The notes under the pieces were generated by a model. The model saw only the letters and a program-made list of their open reading frames with translations, did no database searches and was not told the DNA's origin. The position numbers were made by a program, and so were the translations under genes. Below, piece after piece: positions 33,455 to 42,065 of a DNA stretch of 64,000 bases. Each line of letters opens with the position of its first letter. Position 1 is the first letter of the stretch. Origin of the DNA: UBA2108 sp002713215 (GTDB lineage: Bacteria; Bacteroidota; Bacteroidia; Flavobacteriales_G; Salibacteraceae); NCBI GenBank assembly GCA_937891015.1, contig CALAPY010000062.1, positions 36,633 to 100,632 on the forward strand, read 5' to 3'.

Positions 33455-34175
33455 GGGATTCAAACCCTGATACCATTTCAGGCTTGTTCCCAACAAGACG
33501 CACCTGGGAACAATCCGAGATACAGTCCTTTTTTACCTCTTGATAGTTTCCATGTTGTAGTAGATACGGTCCGGTGTTCGGAAAACAAACTCGACTTGGT
33601 TTATCGTGAGGATTTTAATTGGAAATCAGGAAAGCAGTTTGATTGGAAAAACTGGAACGATGTATTTCCTTATGAGGAGGGGTTGGAATGCGATGGCATT
33701 GTAAAAACCTATGGTGATGCCAAGTTTTCTTCGAGTGCTTTTGCAACGCAATGGCCCAATAGAACAATCCCTAAGCTAATTTCGTGGCACAACTATGAGT
33801 TCGACTCGTTAAATGGTAGAATGAGCCTGGTAACTCGTGCTGAGCCGATTCAGATACTGAACAATCAGTGCGGAACCTTAAAAGTCAATTTTAACAGTGC
33901 TAAAATGGTTTCCAAAGCATCCCATTAAGCGATTTTATAATTTAGGATTGACCCATAATAGTGAAGAAATCGAGAATTGTCCTCAGCTATCTGTATCAAT
34001 AAATACGGATGATCAAGGGATTTTTGGAACTAGTTTGGAAAACGAGTACGCATTGTTATATAAAGCACTAGATAAGGAAACCGATGAAGAAGGAGAACAG
34101 CTATACAATAGTACAATGATCTATGATTGGCTAGATCGCATTAGAAAAATGGGAGTAGAGCAGAGCTTTCGTTAA
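33455..34175 (+). pseudogene. decayed lipoprotein-like gene (frameshift near 33922)
   Basis: An open frame from 33455 reads LIPFQACSQQDAPGNNPRYS, the look of a lipoprotein signal end, then about 140 residues with VYREDFNWKSGKQFDWKNWN and stops at TAA 33928. A second frame continues from there as IKRFYNLGLTHNSEEIENCP and ends at 34175. Dropping one C from CCC at 33921-33923 joins them as KAS-IKRFYNLG. No start codon with a signal peptide is found upstream: a TGA at 33452 closes the frame, so a second lesion is likely. Family not recognised. Confidence 0.6.
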
Positions 34176-34178
34176 TAC

Positions 34179-34249
34179 ATGGAGCTAATTCTTGAGAATT
34201 GGTAAGCTTAAAGTTTAACCAATTGCAAACCGAAAGGCTCCATTTTTTA
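34179..34249 (+). terminator. long hairpin followed by T run
   Basis: ATGGAGC (34179-34185) pairs with GCTCCAT (34237-34243); inside, AATTGGT pairs with ACCAATT. TTTTTT follows. It lies right after the decayed gene and looks like an intrinsic terminator with a long apical arm. Confidence 0.5.
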
Positions 34250-34298
34250 ACGCGTAATGTCCCAATAAAAATTAAACCTCACCACTATTTTTCCACCC

Positions 34299-34502
34299 TG
34301 CTACACTTCATTGCGAAAAAAGTGTAGCAACCCTTTCAAAAATTCAAACCCGTAGCACCACCTCTTATAAGATGCTACACCCGTTTCTAAAAAAACCGTA
34401 GCACTGCTTTTTATTTTTCCCTGTAGCAGGTCTAAAAAAAAATTAGCGTAGCACTACTTATTTTTAATGGTGCTATACTAAATCCCAGAAACAATGTAGC
34501 AC
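34299..34502. repeat. array of nine TGTAGCAC-like motifs
   Basis: Motifs in both orientations begin at 34299 (inverted), 34323, 34352, 34373 (inverted), 34398, 34432, 34448, 34471 (inverted, one mismatch) and 34495. The first two form a perfect 10-base inverted repeat (34299-34308 and 34320-34329) with an 11-base loop. The spacers differ and are A/T-rich. Confidence 0.7.
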
Positions 34503-34551
34503 GCAAGTTCGGTTTGTAATCCAAGCGAATAACCAATAAAATGGTATTCTC

Positions 34552-36177
34552 CTACAAATTCACCGCCTTATCCTTTGGAAATTTTACCGAATACTTAAAC
34601 ACCACCTTCTTGCTCTCACCAGGACCAAGTTCTAACGGCCAGGTTAAAAATCCGGTTTTTTCATCATATTCCGCGCCGGAAGATTCTTCCAGTTCCACCA
34701 CAATCTCCTTATTACTCGAAATGGGGATTTGTTCTTCAACCACTAGCTTAACCGCAGTCATTTTGGTGTTCTTTACCATCACTTCCAGGCCAATGGTTTC
34801 CGTCTTTTTGGAGCCAATGGAACTGCTTTTACAAAAGTCTTCAATTCGCTTACGGGATACTACGATTTGTTTATCCACTCCCAGGGAAATATTAAGCGTG
34901 TCTTCCGTGCTTTTGGCATTGATAAAACTCTTACCTACAAAGGTGCCGTCGAGGTAGATATTGGCGCTACCCGACATTAACTGCAGTTGCTCCCATTCCG
35001 AAACCGAAGCCACTAGGTAGGCATCCTGCTTTTTCTTAGGTACCGTATAGTAATTGAAATTGGCCTTCATATCCAGGTTTTTCATATTCACCTTGTGTTC
35101 ATTACCATCAGAAGGAATGTTGTAGGGGATAGGAATCTCAAACGAGAAGTTGAGGTCCGATTCGGAAATGGCTGCTGAAATCGGTTTTGCCTTTGCAAAA
35201 TCAACCTTCTTCATAACCTTATCTTCCGCAAGATCAGCACCTGCTTTGTTATATTCAGTTTTTCGGTTGGAATACATATCATATTTTCCACCAACGGAAC
35301 CGTAATTACGAACCGTAATAAATCCCAACCTCCAGGGGGTTAGGTCCGGTTTAATGGGAGATACATGCGGGTTGTTAGTCGAAAGGCTTAAATCGACACC
35401 CTTCCAGTCTATACCGGTATTTTGTACTACCTGGGCGTTATAAACCAGTTCGAGGGGTTTGTCCACACCGTTGGCTCTTATGTCGTAGTTGGGTGACCAA
35501 CTGGCACCGTGCACCATATACTTCAGTTCAAAGCTCGAAGGGATAGTTTGGTCTACTGCAACTTCTACCAGCACTTCCGATGTATACATATTTTTAGCTG
35601 CCAATTGATTCATCTGGTTTTGGATCAATCGAATCGATTCCTGCAATTCGGTTTCCTTTTTACTAACCCCGATAATTAGTTTCATAATCTCCGATAGGCG
35701 AGAGCGGTACAAATTGGCCAGGTCTTGAACGTCCTTGATATCGAATCCTGTTTGAGTACCAGCACCAACCTGTTTGTTGGCCAAAATCATTTTCTGCTCC
35801 TCCTGGTACACCCTTTTCATTTCTTGCTGGTACCACAATTCATTTTGAGCAACTTCCAGGGAATCTTTCAGGCTTTTGTATTTCGGCGAATCTTTTACCG
35901 GGTTGAAATAATTCTTTCGGCTTGAAACCGATAGAATGGTAAAATCTCCATTGCCACCCACCTGTACACTGTTGGGGTTGATGTTATTGGACAGGCCGTT
36001 AAAATTGAGGTGGTAAACACCTTTACGCAAGGTCTTTTTTGCAGAGCGTTCTACCTGCGCACCCGAGAGGAAAACCGTAACGTGTTCAATTTTAGAATCA
36101 ACCTGAACTTCTTTGTCTTGGGCAGTACTACTTAAATAAACAGATAATAGAATACTAAGGATTAGTGCAGTTCTCAT
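34552..36177 (-). CDS. DUF4140/DUF4139 protein (MuiA-like)
   Basis: The 541-residue secreted protein (signal peptide to STAQ, residue 20) has an N-terminal DUF4140 domain (HVTVFLSGAQVERSAKKTL), a coiled-coil middle (about 105-190) and a DUF4139 beta domain (ASWSPNYDIRANG ... to the end). Proteins of this build are often annotated mucoidy inhibitor MuiA-like; the actual function is unknown. It is a single gene ending near the TGTAGCAC array. Confidence 0.8.
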   Translation of the reverse strand: MRTALILSILLSVYLSSTAQDKEVQVDSKIEHVTVFLSGAQVERSAKKTLRKGVYHLNFNGLSNNINPNSVQVGGNGDFTILSVSSRKNYFNPVKDSPKYKSLKDSLEVAQNELWYQQEMKRVYQEEQKMILANKQVGAGTQTGFDIKDVQDLANLYRSRLSEIMKLIIGVSKKETELQESIRLIQNQMNQLAAKNMYTSEVLVEVAVDQTIPSSFELKYMVHGASWSPNYDIRANGVDKPLELVYNAQVVQNTGIDWKGVDLSLSTNNPHVSPIKPDLTPWRLGFITVRNYGSVGGKYDMYSNRKTEYNKAGADLAEDKVMKKVDFAKAKPISAAISESDLNFSFEIPIPYNIPSDGNEHKVNMKNLDMKANFNYYTVPKKKQDAYLVASVSEWEQLQLMSGSANIYLDGTFVGKSFINAKSTEDTLNISLGVDKQIVVSRKRIEDFCKSSSIGSKKTETIGLEVMVKNTKMTAVKLVVEEQIPISSNKEIVVELEESSGAEYDEKTGFLTWPLELGPGESKKVVFKYSVKFPKDKAVNL

Positions 36178-36378
36178 GAGAATTTAGATTTTAACGTTGT
36201 AAGAATTTTAAATAACCGGGTTCGCATCATATAAAAACAATGCCAAACCTAATAAGTCTTATTCTACAATCACCCTTTGAAGTAGAAATAGGTATTGTCT
36301 ACAAGCATTTTTAACAGATGGATTCTTCTTTTAATAATACTTCGGCGTTCCAGCTTTCAATCGACGTTCCCATTTCGG

Positions 36379-36513
36379 TCGTCATTCCCGCGAAGGCAGG
36401 AACCGACGAAGGAGCTTTGCATAGCCAATCTCAATAAACCCGTGTGGAGATTCCGTATAACTATCTCACACAAGTCTCTTCGAGCCCTGGTTCGATTACG
36501 TTTACGGAATGAC
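36379..36513. repeat. composite REP/MITE-like element (copy e, reverse orientation)
   Basis: Read on the minus strand it begins CGTCATTCCGTAAACG, continues through GAGATAGTTATACGGAATCTC-like bases and ends with GCGGGAATGACGA, matching copy c along its length with scattered changes and small gaps. Confidence 0.75.
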
Positions 36514-36560
36514 GAAATACTAATTGATTTATATCCCTGATTGTCATTCCTACTTCGTAT

Positions 36561-36587
36561 CGTCATTCCTGCGAAGGCAGGAATCTC
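36561..36587. repeat. REP-like palindromic element (copy f)
   Basis: CGTCATTCCTGC, four bases, then GCAGGAATCTC: the most compact unit of the family, with a near-perfect stem. Confidence 0.75.
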
Positions 36588-36626
36588 ATTGAATCGACGA
36601 GAGATTCAAGCATGTCGTCTGGTGTT

Positions 36627-38561
36627 TTACTCAACAATCACTTTCTCCGTAGAAAGCAAAACCCCATCACCTACAATTTTAACGTAGTATACTCCAGGTT
36701 TTAGGTGAACTACATCAAACGAAAGTTCATTTCTTCCCTGTGTTGCAGTTTTACGTAAAATTTGATCAACCAACTGACCACCGGCATTGTATAGATCAAA
36801 TTCTACATACATATCCCCATCCAAACTAAACTCAACGCTTACATGGGTAGAAGATGGGTTAGGGAAGGTAGTAGCCCTAAATTTCTTGTTGTTGTTGTCC
36901 TGCACCGATGTTCCAAAATTGGGCGCCTGAACCTTGGCTACATAAACTCCTGGATCATTATTCGATTTTCCGTAATAGCCTGCAATCCATGCTGTGTTCT
37001 TTTCGTCGTAAACCCGCTGCATGCCCAGGTAGTCACCCCACCGAATTGCACCATTGTTAAGGCCTGCTCTTACAAATGACTTACCCTCAACCAATTTTAC
37101 TATGGAAGAGTAATTCCCCTTACCATCGTAATACATGGCCGAAATACCAGGAGCGTCATTGGGGCCTGTATGATTAAATCCGATCAATGCATTCTGATCC
37201 GTTTTGTCGAAACCTGTAAAAGAAATATTAGGGAATCCAATGTCGAAAGTGGGACTACTTAGGATGTTGATCTTTACGTCAATAGGACCACCCAGGTTTT
37301 TGACAAAGCCATGAAAAATAGCGCTATTGCCATTGGTTGTATCTATGGAGTTTCCAACAAACTGGATTTCTCCATTGTTGAGTATGGCGCCCAATACCCG
37401 GGAGTCATTGGTCCACATTTTAAAATTAGTTCCCGGTTGACGCGCAATCGGGGAAGTATGGGTCCTGGTGTCTGCACGCCCTTTTTGTAAATTAAGTTTC
37501 GCTTGTCCACTGGCAATGCTATTGGTCACTTGCACCACAAACAAGCTATCGTAAGAGTATGATTGGGTATCCAATGGGTTTACCGGAATCGATCGGTTGG
37601 AAATAAAGTACATGTTATCACCATCAGGAATAGCTCCGTAATGTACTGGCCGAAGGTATCGAATCGCCTGTCCGTTGTGGTAAATGGAGTCATATAAATT
37701 AGTAGTCAACGATGCATTACCATTAAATCCAGAGTTTTTATCAATTTGCCAGATTACCGTACGTTGAAAATCGCCAATCCAGTCATTTCCAGTTAGCAGG
37801 TTGATGGTAAAAAATAACTCATTATTCGAAAAAGCAATCTGCGGATAGTCTGACCACGTTCCATTTTTAAGGGGATGCCCATCAATTTCGTAGATATGCC
37901 ATTTATCCAACGGATTACTGGTACTACTAAACGCAATTACGGTTTTGCTTCTTTTATAGTTGTTAGGATCACTTCGTTCAACACTAAGGAAGAGCAAAAC
38001 AAAGCGATTGGTTTTTGGATCGTATAATACCTTGGGATCGAAGGTATTGTCAACGCTTATTGTATCGGCAAAGGTTCCAAACGAAATGTAAGTGAATCCG
38101 GGTTTGGGATTAATAAGGGGAGTATCCGCTTCCAAATCGTGGAAATAGATGTTGCTGTTCCAGGCTGCCACCATATAGCCATCGTTCGATACGGCCATGT
38201 GGTTATCGTTGGGAGTACCTCCGCGAACCAGTGGTGTTCCACTAGGAAGATTATACCGAATACCAAATGAATCCAGAAGAAATGGATCGGCAGCGGCATT
38301 GCCGTTTCGGCTGTGTTTAACTACTTCCTTACGTGGAAAATCTGCCGATACTCTGGCTTTTTGTCTCATAAGAAATTCCCTATACGTTTTTCCTGTGGGA
38401 AAAGGAGCTTCAAGCGACTGGAGCTGCGGATCGTATTTGTTTTCAACCATTCTTGGATCAAATTCCCTTACTTTTTTAATTTGAAAGGGTGTAGTTCGAT
38501 AAGAGATTTGTCCTAAAGCGGAAACCGAAAAAAAGATCAATAGAAGGGAGGCAATTCGCAT
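36627..38561 (-). CDS. T9SS-exported protein of unknown function
   Basis: ATG 38561 is preferred over 38618 because a signal peptide (MRIASLLLIFFSVSALGQ) starts there; this gives 644 residues. The body shows beta-propeller-like repeats (GYMVAAWNSNIYFHD, KVLYDPKTNRFVLLFLSVE) and no catalytic motif I recognise. The last 75 residues are a type A sorting tail: TTFPNPSSTHVSVEFSL ... KPGVYYVKIVGDG ... STEKVIVE. It is exported through the type IX system and anchored or released at the surface. Repeats of the CGTCATTCC family flank it on both sides. Confidence 0.85.
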   Translation of the reverse strand: MRIASLLLIFFSVSALGQISYRTTPFQIKKVREFDPRMVENKYDPQLQSLEAPFPTGKTYREFLMRQKARVSADFPRKEVVKHSRNGNAAADPFLLDSFGIRYNLPSGTPLVRGGTPNDNHMAVSNDGYMVAAWNSNIYFHDLEADTPLINPKPGFTYISFGTFADTISVDNTFDPKVLYDPKTNRFVLLFLSVERSDPNNYKRSKTVIAFSSTSNPLDKWHIYEIDGHPLKNGTWSDYPQIAFSNNELFFTINLLTGNDWIGDFQRTVIWQIDKNSGFNGNASLTTNLYDSIYHNGQAIRYLRPVHYGAIPDGDNMYFISNRSIPVNPLDTQSYSYDSLFVVQVTNSIASGQAKLNLQKGRADTRTHTSPIARQPGTNFKMWTNDSRVLGAILNNGEIQFVGNSIDTTNGNSAIFHGFVKNLGGPIDVKINILSSPTFDIGFPNISFTGFDKTDQNALIGFNHTGPNDAPGISAMYYDGKGNYSSIVKLVEGKSFVRAGLNNGAIRWGDYLGMQRVYDEKNTAWIAGYYGKSNNDPGVYVAKVQAPNFGTSVQDNNNKKFRATTFPNPSSTHVSVEFSLDGDMYVEFDLYNAGGQLVDQILRKTATQGRNELSFDVVHLKPGVYYVKIVGDGVLLSTEKVIVE

Positions 38562-38644
38562 AAAAAATATTTTGGGTAAAAATAATATGGAAAGCAGGTG
38601 GATTCGAAAAAAAAGCACTAATTCAGGATAATCTGAGAATAGTC

Positions 38645-38740
38645 GTCATTCGCGATAAGCGAAGCGGATTTGGGAATCTCAAAACGTTCATAAAAATATG
38701 GAGATTCCTGAATCGTCGTACCTCCTATCAGGAATGACGT
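38645..38740. repeat. composite REP-like element (copy g)
   Basis: CGTCATTCGCG ... GGGAATCTC (38645-38681) and GAGATTCCTG ... CAGGAATGACG (38702-38740) face each other, so the outer ends are CGTCATTC and GAATGACG, as in copies c and e but with a shorter inside. Confidence 0.7.
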
Positions 38741-38859
38741 TTCTTCATGAGGTAATTTCCTTAATCTACATTATTCTCGACCAAAATGAAAAAAGAAATA
38801 CAAACTTGCCCACAAGCCCAAAAAATTTACTTTAGTACACGCTGGAACAATACCCTACA

Positions 38860-39348
38860 ATGAGAACAAATAGATCGATCGCTTTTTTATCCCTAATGGC
38901 AGGGATTTGCTATCTTTTTGTGCAGTGCAAATCAGGAGAAAAACTCCCCGCCGAAGAGCACAGTTCCAAAAGCAAGGTGGATATTGAAGTGCTCTCTGCA
39001 GTTGAAGAAAGTTGGGTGGCTGGTATGAAAGGAAGGGGATCGGGAACAGACCTTAAGATTACTGCCGTAATTAATACAAAAGAATTGAAGGTAGAATCCA
39101 TCTGTTTTAAGAAAACGAAACTGACTCCAAAGATCATCAAGTCCTACAATATTATGGATGACTCCTATAGCATTTCTAAAGGAGATACTTTGTTGCTGAG
39201 ATGCTCTTTAATGAGCAACGAACTGGCTGAAGCTTGTTATGATTTGCAGGTGGAAGATGCTGCAATAATTAACTATTCTATTGGTAAAAGTCAAAAAAAC
39301 ATTCAGGTAAATAATATTGTTAAACGAAGGGCCAAACCCAGGCCATAA
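38860..39348 (+). CDS. small putative lipoprotein
   Basis: A 162-residue protein with an N-terminal hydrophobic stretch ending YLFVQCKSGEK; Cys23 would be the lipidated residue, though FVQC is not a perfect lipobox. The rest is a small beta-rich domain with two cysteines (LLRCSLMS, EACYDLQ) and a basic C-terminus (KRRAKPRP). Function unknown. It lies 12 bases before the T9SS-exported protein that follows and is probably co-expressed with it. Confidence 0.6.
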   Translation: MRTNRSIAFLSLMAGICYLFVQCKSGEKLPAEEHSSKSKVDIEVLSAVEESWVAGMKGRGSGTDLKITAVINTKELKVESICFKKTKLTPKIIKSYNIMDDSYSISKGDTLLLRCSLMSNELAEACYDLQVEDAAIINYSIGKSQKNIQVNNIVKRRAKPRP

Positions 39349-39360
39349 TTCCACTTAATT

Positions 39361-41976
39361 ATGAGAAAATCATTACTAATAATAATTGCCATTTCTTGTT
39401 CAACTTTCCTCTATTCACAAGCGTGGAAGAGTGAACTGCCAAACAAATCAGAATTGACCCTGCAGGATTATCAAAAGGCCTTTGATACCTATTTTGAGGA
39501 ACACCCCGAAGCAATAGGGCAGAAAGGAAACGGATATAAACAGTTTAAACGATGGGAGTGGTTTTGGTCTCCAAGAGTTACCCCCAATGGCGAATTTCCC
39601 AGCAACCGAGCTACCTGGGACAACTGGGCGAATTACGTTGAGGAACATGGAAGCTATGGAACCAGAGGAACAATGGCCAAAACCTGGACCTCGCTGGGGC
39701 CGAATAAGATAGAGGAACCCGATTCGGGTCAGGGAGTGGGTCGTATCAATTGCATTGCGTTTCATCCGACCAATGCAAATACTTTTTGGATTGGAACCCC
39801 AGCCGGTGGATTATGGAAAACCACCGACAATGGAAAAACCTGGTCTACCAATACCGACAATTTACCGGTACTGGGGGTAAGTGATATTGCCATTCACCCC
39901 ACCACTCCAACCACCATGTGGATTGCAACCGGCGATGGCGATGGTGCAATTTCGTTGGGTACTTTCGGAGCGCCTGGACGGGGGGATACTAAAAGTGTTG
40001 GAATTTTAAAATCAACCAACGGAGGAGCTACGTGGACTCCCTCTTATTCAGCCAAAGTAACCGATAGTCTATTGATTAGAAGGCTAATTATTGACAAGAA
40101 AAATCCCGATTATTTATATGCTGCTACAAGCAAGGGAATTTTAGCCACTTCCAATGGAGGAACTTCCTGGCAAATTGTTCAAAGCGGTTACTTCATGGAC
40201 ATAGAAATTAATCCCAGCAGTGCAGACACCTTGTATGCAAGCACCTTCGAAGAAGAATATGGTGGGGCTGCTATTTATGTAACGGGCGACGGTGGAAGCA
40301 ATTGGAATATGGTATTTATGGATACCAATGTAGCGCGTTATAACATTGAGGTTACTCCGAAAGAGCCTGATTATGTTTATATACTGGGTACTGAACGATG
40401 GTCTGAAGTGTTCTACGATTTAAACGTATCAACAGATAGGGGAGCCAACTGGTCGAACGAGGCCAATAAGACTAACGATGGTAATTTACTGGGTTGGGAG
40501 ATAGCCCGATCCGATAACGAAGGACAGGGAACTTATGATTTGGCTTTTGCCGTTTCTCCATTGGACGAAGAGGAAGTGTATGTTGGTGGGGTAATAACCT
40601 GGATGACAACTGATGCGGCTCAAACCTGGAAGGTTGCTAATTTTTGGTCTGCTAAAGATGAAAATGAAGTAAAGCATAGTTTTCCGGTAGTGCATGCCGA
40701 TAAGCACTTTCTAACCTATCATCCTCTAAGAAACAATGAGTTGTACGAATGCAACGATGGTGGCGTTTGGAGAACCAGTGACAAGGGAAAAACGTGGGAA
40801 AACCTTTCCAATGGAATGGCAATTAGCCAAATTTATGCCATTGGCTTATCACAAAAAGATAAAGATATCTTCGTTATGGGACTCCAGGATAACGGCTCAA
40901 AGGGACATGACGATGGTGATTGGCTGGATGTTTCTGGCGGTGATGGGATGGATTGTGCGTACGATGATAAAAACGAATACGTTTATACTTCATACGTAAA
41001 TGGAGAAATTTTCCGAACCGATTCGGATACTCAAATTACCATTTCTAATAACCTGCCAGGAGGAACAAAAGGTGCATGGTTAACGCCATTTGAATTGGAC
41101 GCTGTAAATGAATCAATCATAATTGCTGGATACGATGAAGTATTTAAGTCAAGCAACTCCGGTGACACCTGGACCCAATTGGGTACGCTTGGAGCTACTG
41201 ATTTAATCAAGTATTTATCTGTATCCGATCTCAATCCTGATATTATCTATGTTGCCAATGATCAGGAAATAGCTATGACTAACAATGGAGGAACAAGCTG
41301 GTCTGATATATCTACCGGCCTTCCTTTAAGCAAAGTGAACATCAGTTCAGTTTTTGCCGATCCTACTGATAAGAATTATGTAATTGTTACACTCTCGGGA
41401 TACGAAGCATCCGAAAAGATCTATGTTTCTTCTGATCAGGGTAAAACCTGGGCCAATTATACCTATTCAGGATTGCCCAATGTACCTGCAAACTGTTTTG
41501 TAATGGATGCGAAATCGGGGGACAATTATATAGGTACTGATGTGGGTGTATTTCTAATTGACTCGGCGACCAACACCTGGAGTCGATTCGGTGATAAACT
41601 ACCAAATGTTCCGGTTGTAGACATGAAAATACATGTGGCTACATCTAAACTTCGCATAGGAACTTTTGGAAGAGGAATGTGGGAAAGTGAGTTAAATACA
41701 GTGAGCAATCCTAACGTATCAGTAAAGGAACTTACCTCGGGCAATGGAATTGAAGTATATCCCAATCCGGCTAATGATAAAATCTCAGTAAGGTTAGAAT
41801 CCTTTGAGGCTGGACAACAAGTTGATATTTACAACTATTTGGGCGAGAAAGTAAAATCCGTAACAATTACCTCCAATGAAACAGAAGTTTCCATTTCAGG
41901 GTTGTCTTCAGGAATCTATTATGTCGGGCAATTAGGATATAGCTTTCAGGACTTTACACGGTTTGTAAGGCAATAG
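39361..41976 (+). CDS. T9SS-exported Asp-box beta-propeller (sortilin/BNR-like) protein
   Basis: The 871-residue product has a signal peptide (to LYSQ, residue 20), then many Asp-box motifs of the form S-x-D/N-x-G-x-T-W: KTTDNGKTWS, KSTNGGATWTP, VTGDGGSNWN, RTSDKGKTWEN, KSSNSGDTWTQ, MTNNGGTSWSD and VSSDQGKTWAN. These mark seven-to-ten-bladed propellers like those of sialidases and VPS10 proteins, but no sialidase catalytic residues were recognised. The last 75 residues are a type A sorting tail (VYPNPANDKISVRLE ... SGIYYVGQLG). A hairpin terminator follows. Confidence 0.88.
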   Translation: MRKSLLIIIAISCSTFLYSQAWKSELPNKSELTLQDYQKAFDTYFEEHPEAIGQKGNGYKQFKRWEWFWSPRVTPNGEFPSNRATWDNWANYVEEHGSYGTRGTMAKTWTSLGPNKIEEPDSGQGVGRINCIAFHPTNANTFWIGTPAGGLWKTTDNGKTWSTNTDNLPVLGVSDIAIHPTTPTTMWIATGDGDGAISLGTFGAPGRGDTKSVGILKSTNGGATWTPSYSAKVTDSLLIRRLIIDKKNPDYLYAATSKGILATSNGGTSWQIVQSGYFMDIEINPSSADTLYASTFEEEYGGAAIYVTGDGGSNWNMVFMDTNVARYNIEVTPKEPDYVYILGTERWSEVFYDLNVSTDRGANWSNEANKTNDGNLLGWEIARSDNEGQGTYDLAFAVSPLDEEEVYVGGVITWMTTDAAQTWKVANFWSAKDENEVKHSFPVVHADKHFLTYHPLRNNELYECNDGGVWRTSDKGKTWENLSNGMAISQIYAIGLSQKDKDIFVMGLQDNGSKGHDDGDWLDVSGGDGMDCAYDDKNEYVYTSYVNGEIFRTDSDTQITISNNLPGGTKGAWLTPFELDAVNESIIIAGYDEVFKSSNSGDTWTQLGTLGATDLIKYLSVSDLNPDIIYVANDQEIAMTNNGGTSWSDISTGLPLSKVNISSVFADPTDKNYVIVTLSGYEASEKIYVSSDQGKTWANYTYSGLPNVPANCFVMDAKSGDNYIGTDVGVFLIDSATNTWSRFGDKLPNVPVVDMKIHVATSKLRIGTFGRGMWESELNTVSNPNVSVKELTSGNGIEVYPNPANDKISVRLESFEAGQQVDIYNYLGEKVKSVTITSNETEVSISGLSSGIYYVGQLGYSFQDFTRFVRQ

Positions 41977-42000
41977 TTGAAACTCGTTTACAATTGTTTA

Positions 42001-42035
42001 AAACCGTTGATCTGATCTGGATTAGCGGTTTTTTA
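42001..42035 (+). terminator. intrinsic terminator after the propeller gene
   Basis: AAACCG (42001-42006) pairs with CGGTTT (42026-42031), followed by more T. It lies 25 bases after the stop at 41976. Confidence 0.65.
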
Positions 42036-42065
42036 TAGAAAAAGCAGGAGCATTGGCTATCGGTT

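Larger units (their letters stand above)
34176..34551. other. 376-base intergenic region with hairpin and TGTAGCAC array
   Basis: The region lies between the ends of two convergent genes and holds the hairpin at 34179-34249 and the array at 34299-34502. No gene seen. Confidence 0.7.
36178..36626. other. 449-base intergenic region with repeats
   Basis: It holds a composite repeat in reverse orientation (36379-36513) and a single unit (36561-36587). Near 36255-36290 the minus strand encodes QYLFLLQRVIVE and a stop, similar to the last residues of the T9SS protein next door, which may be a remnant of a lost gene or chance. Confidence 0.5.

Noticed and set aside
34299..34502. CRISPR array
   Set aside because: The repeats are only 8 bases, occur in both orientations and have uneven A/T-rich spacers; no cas genes are near.
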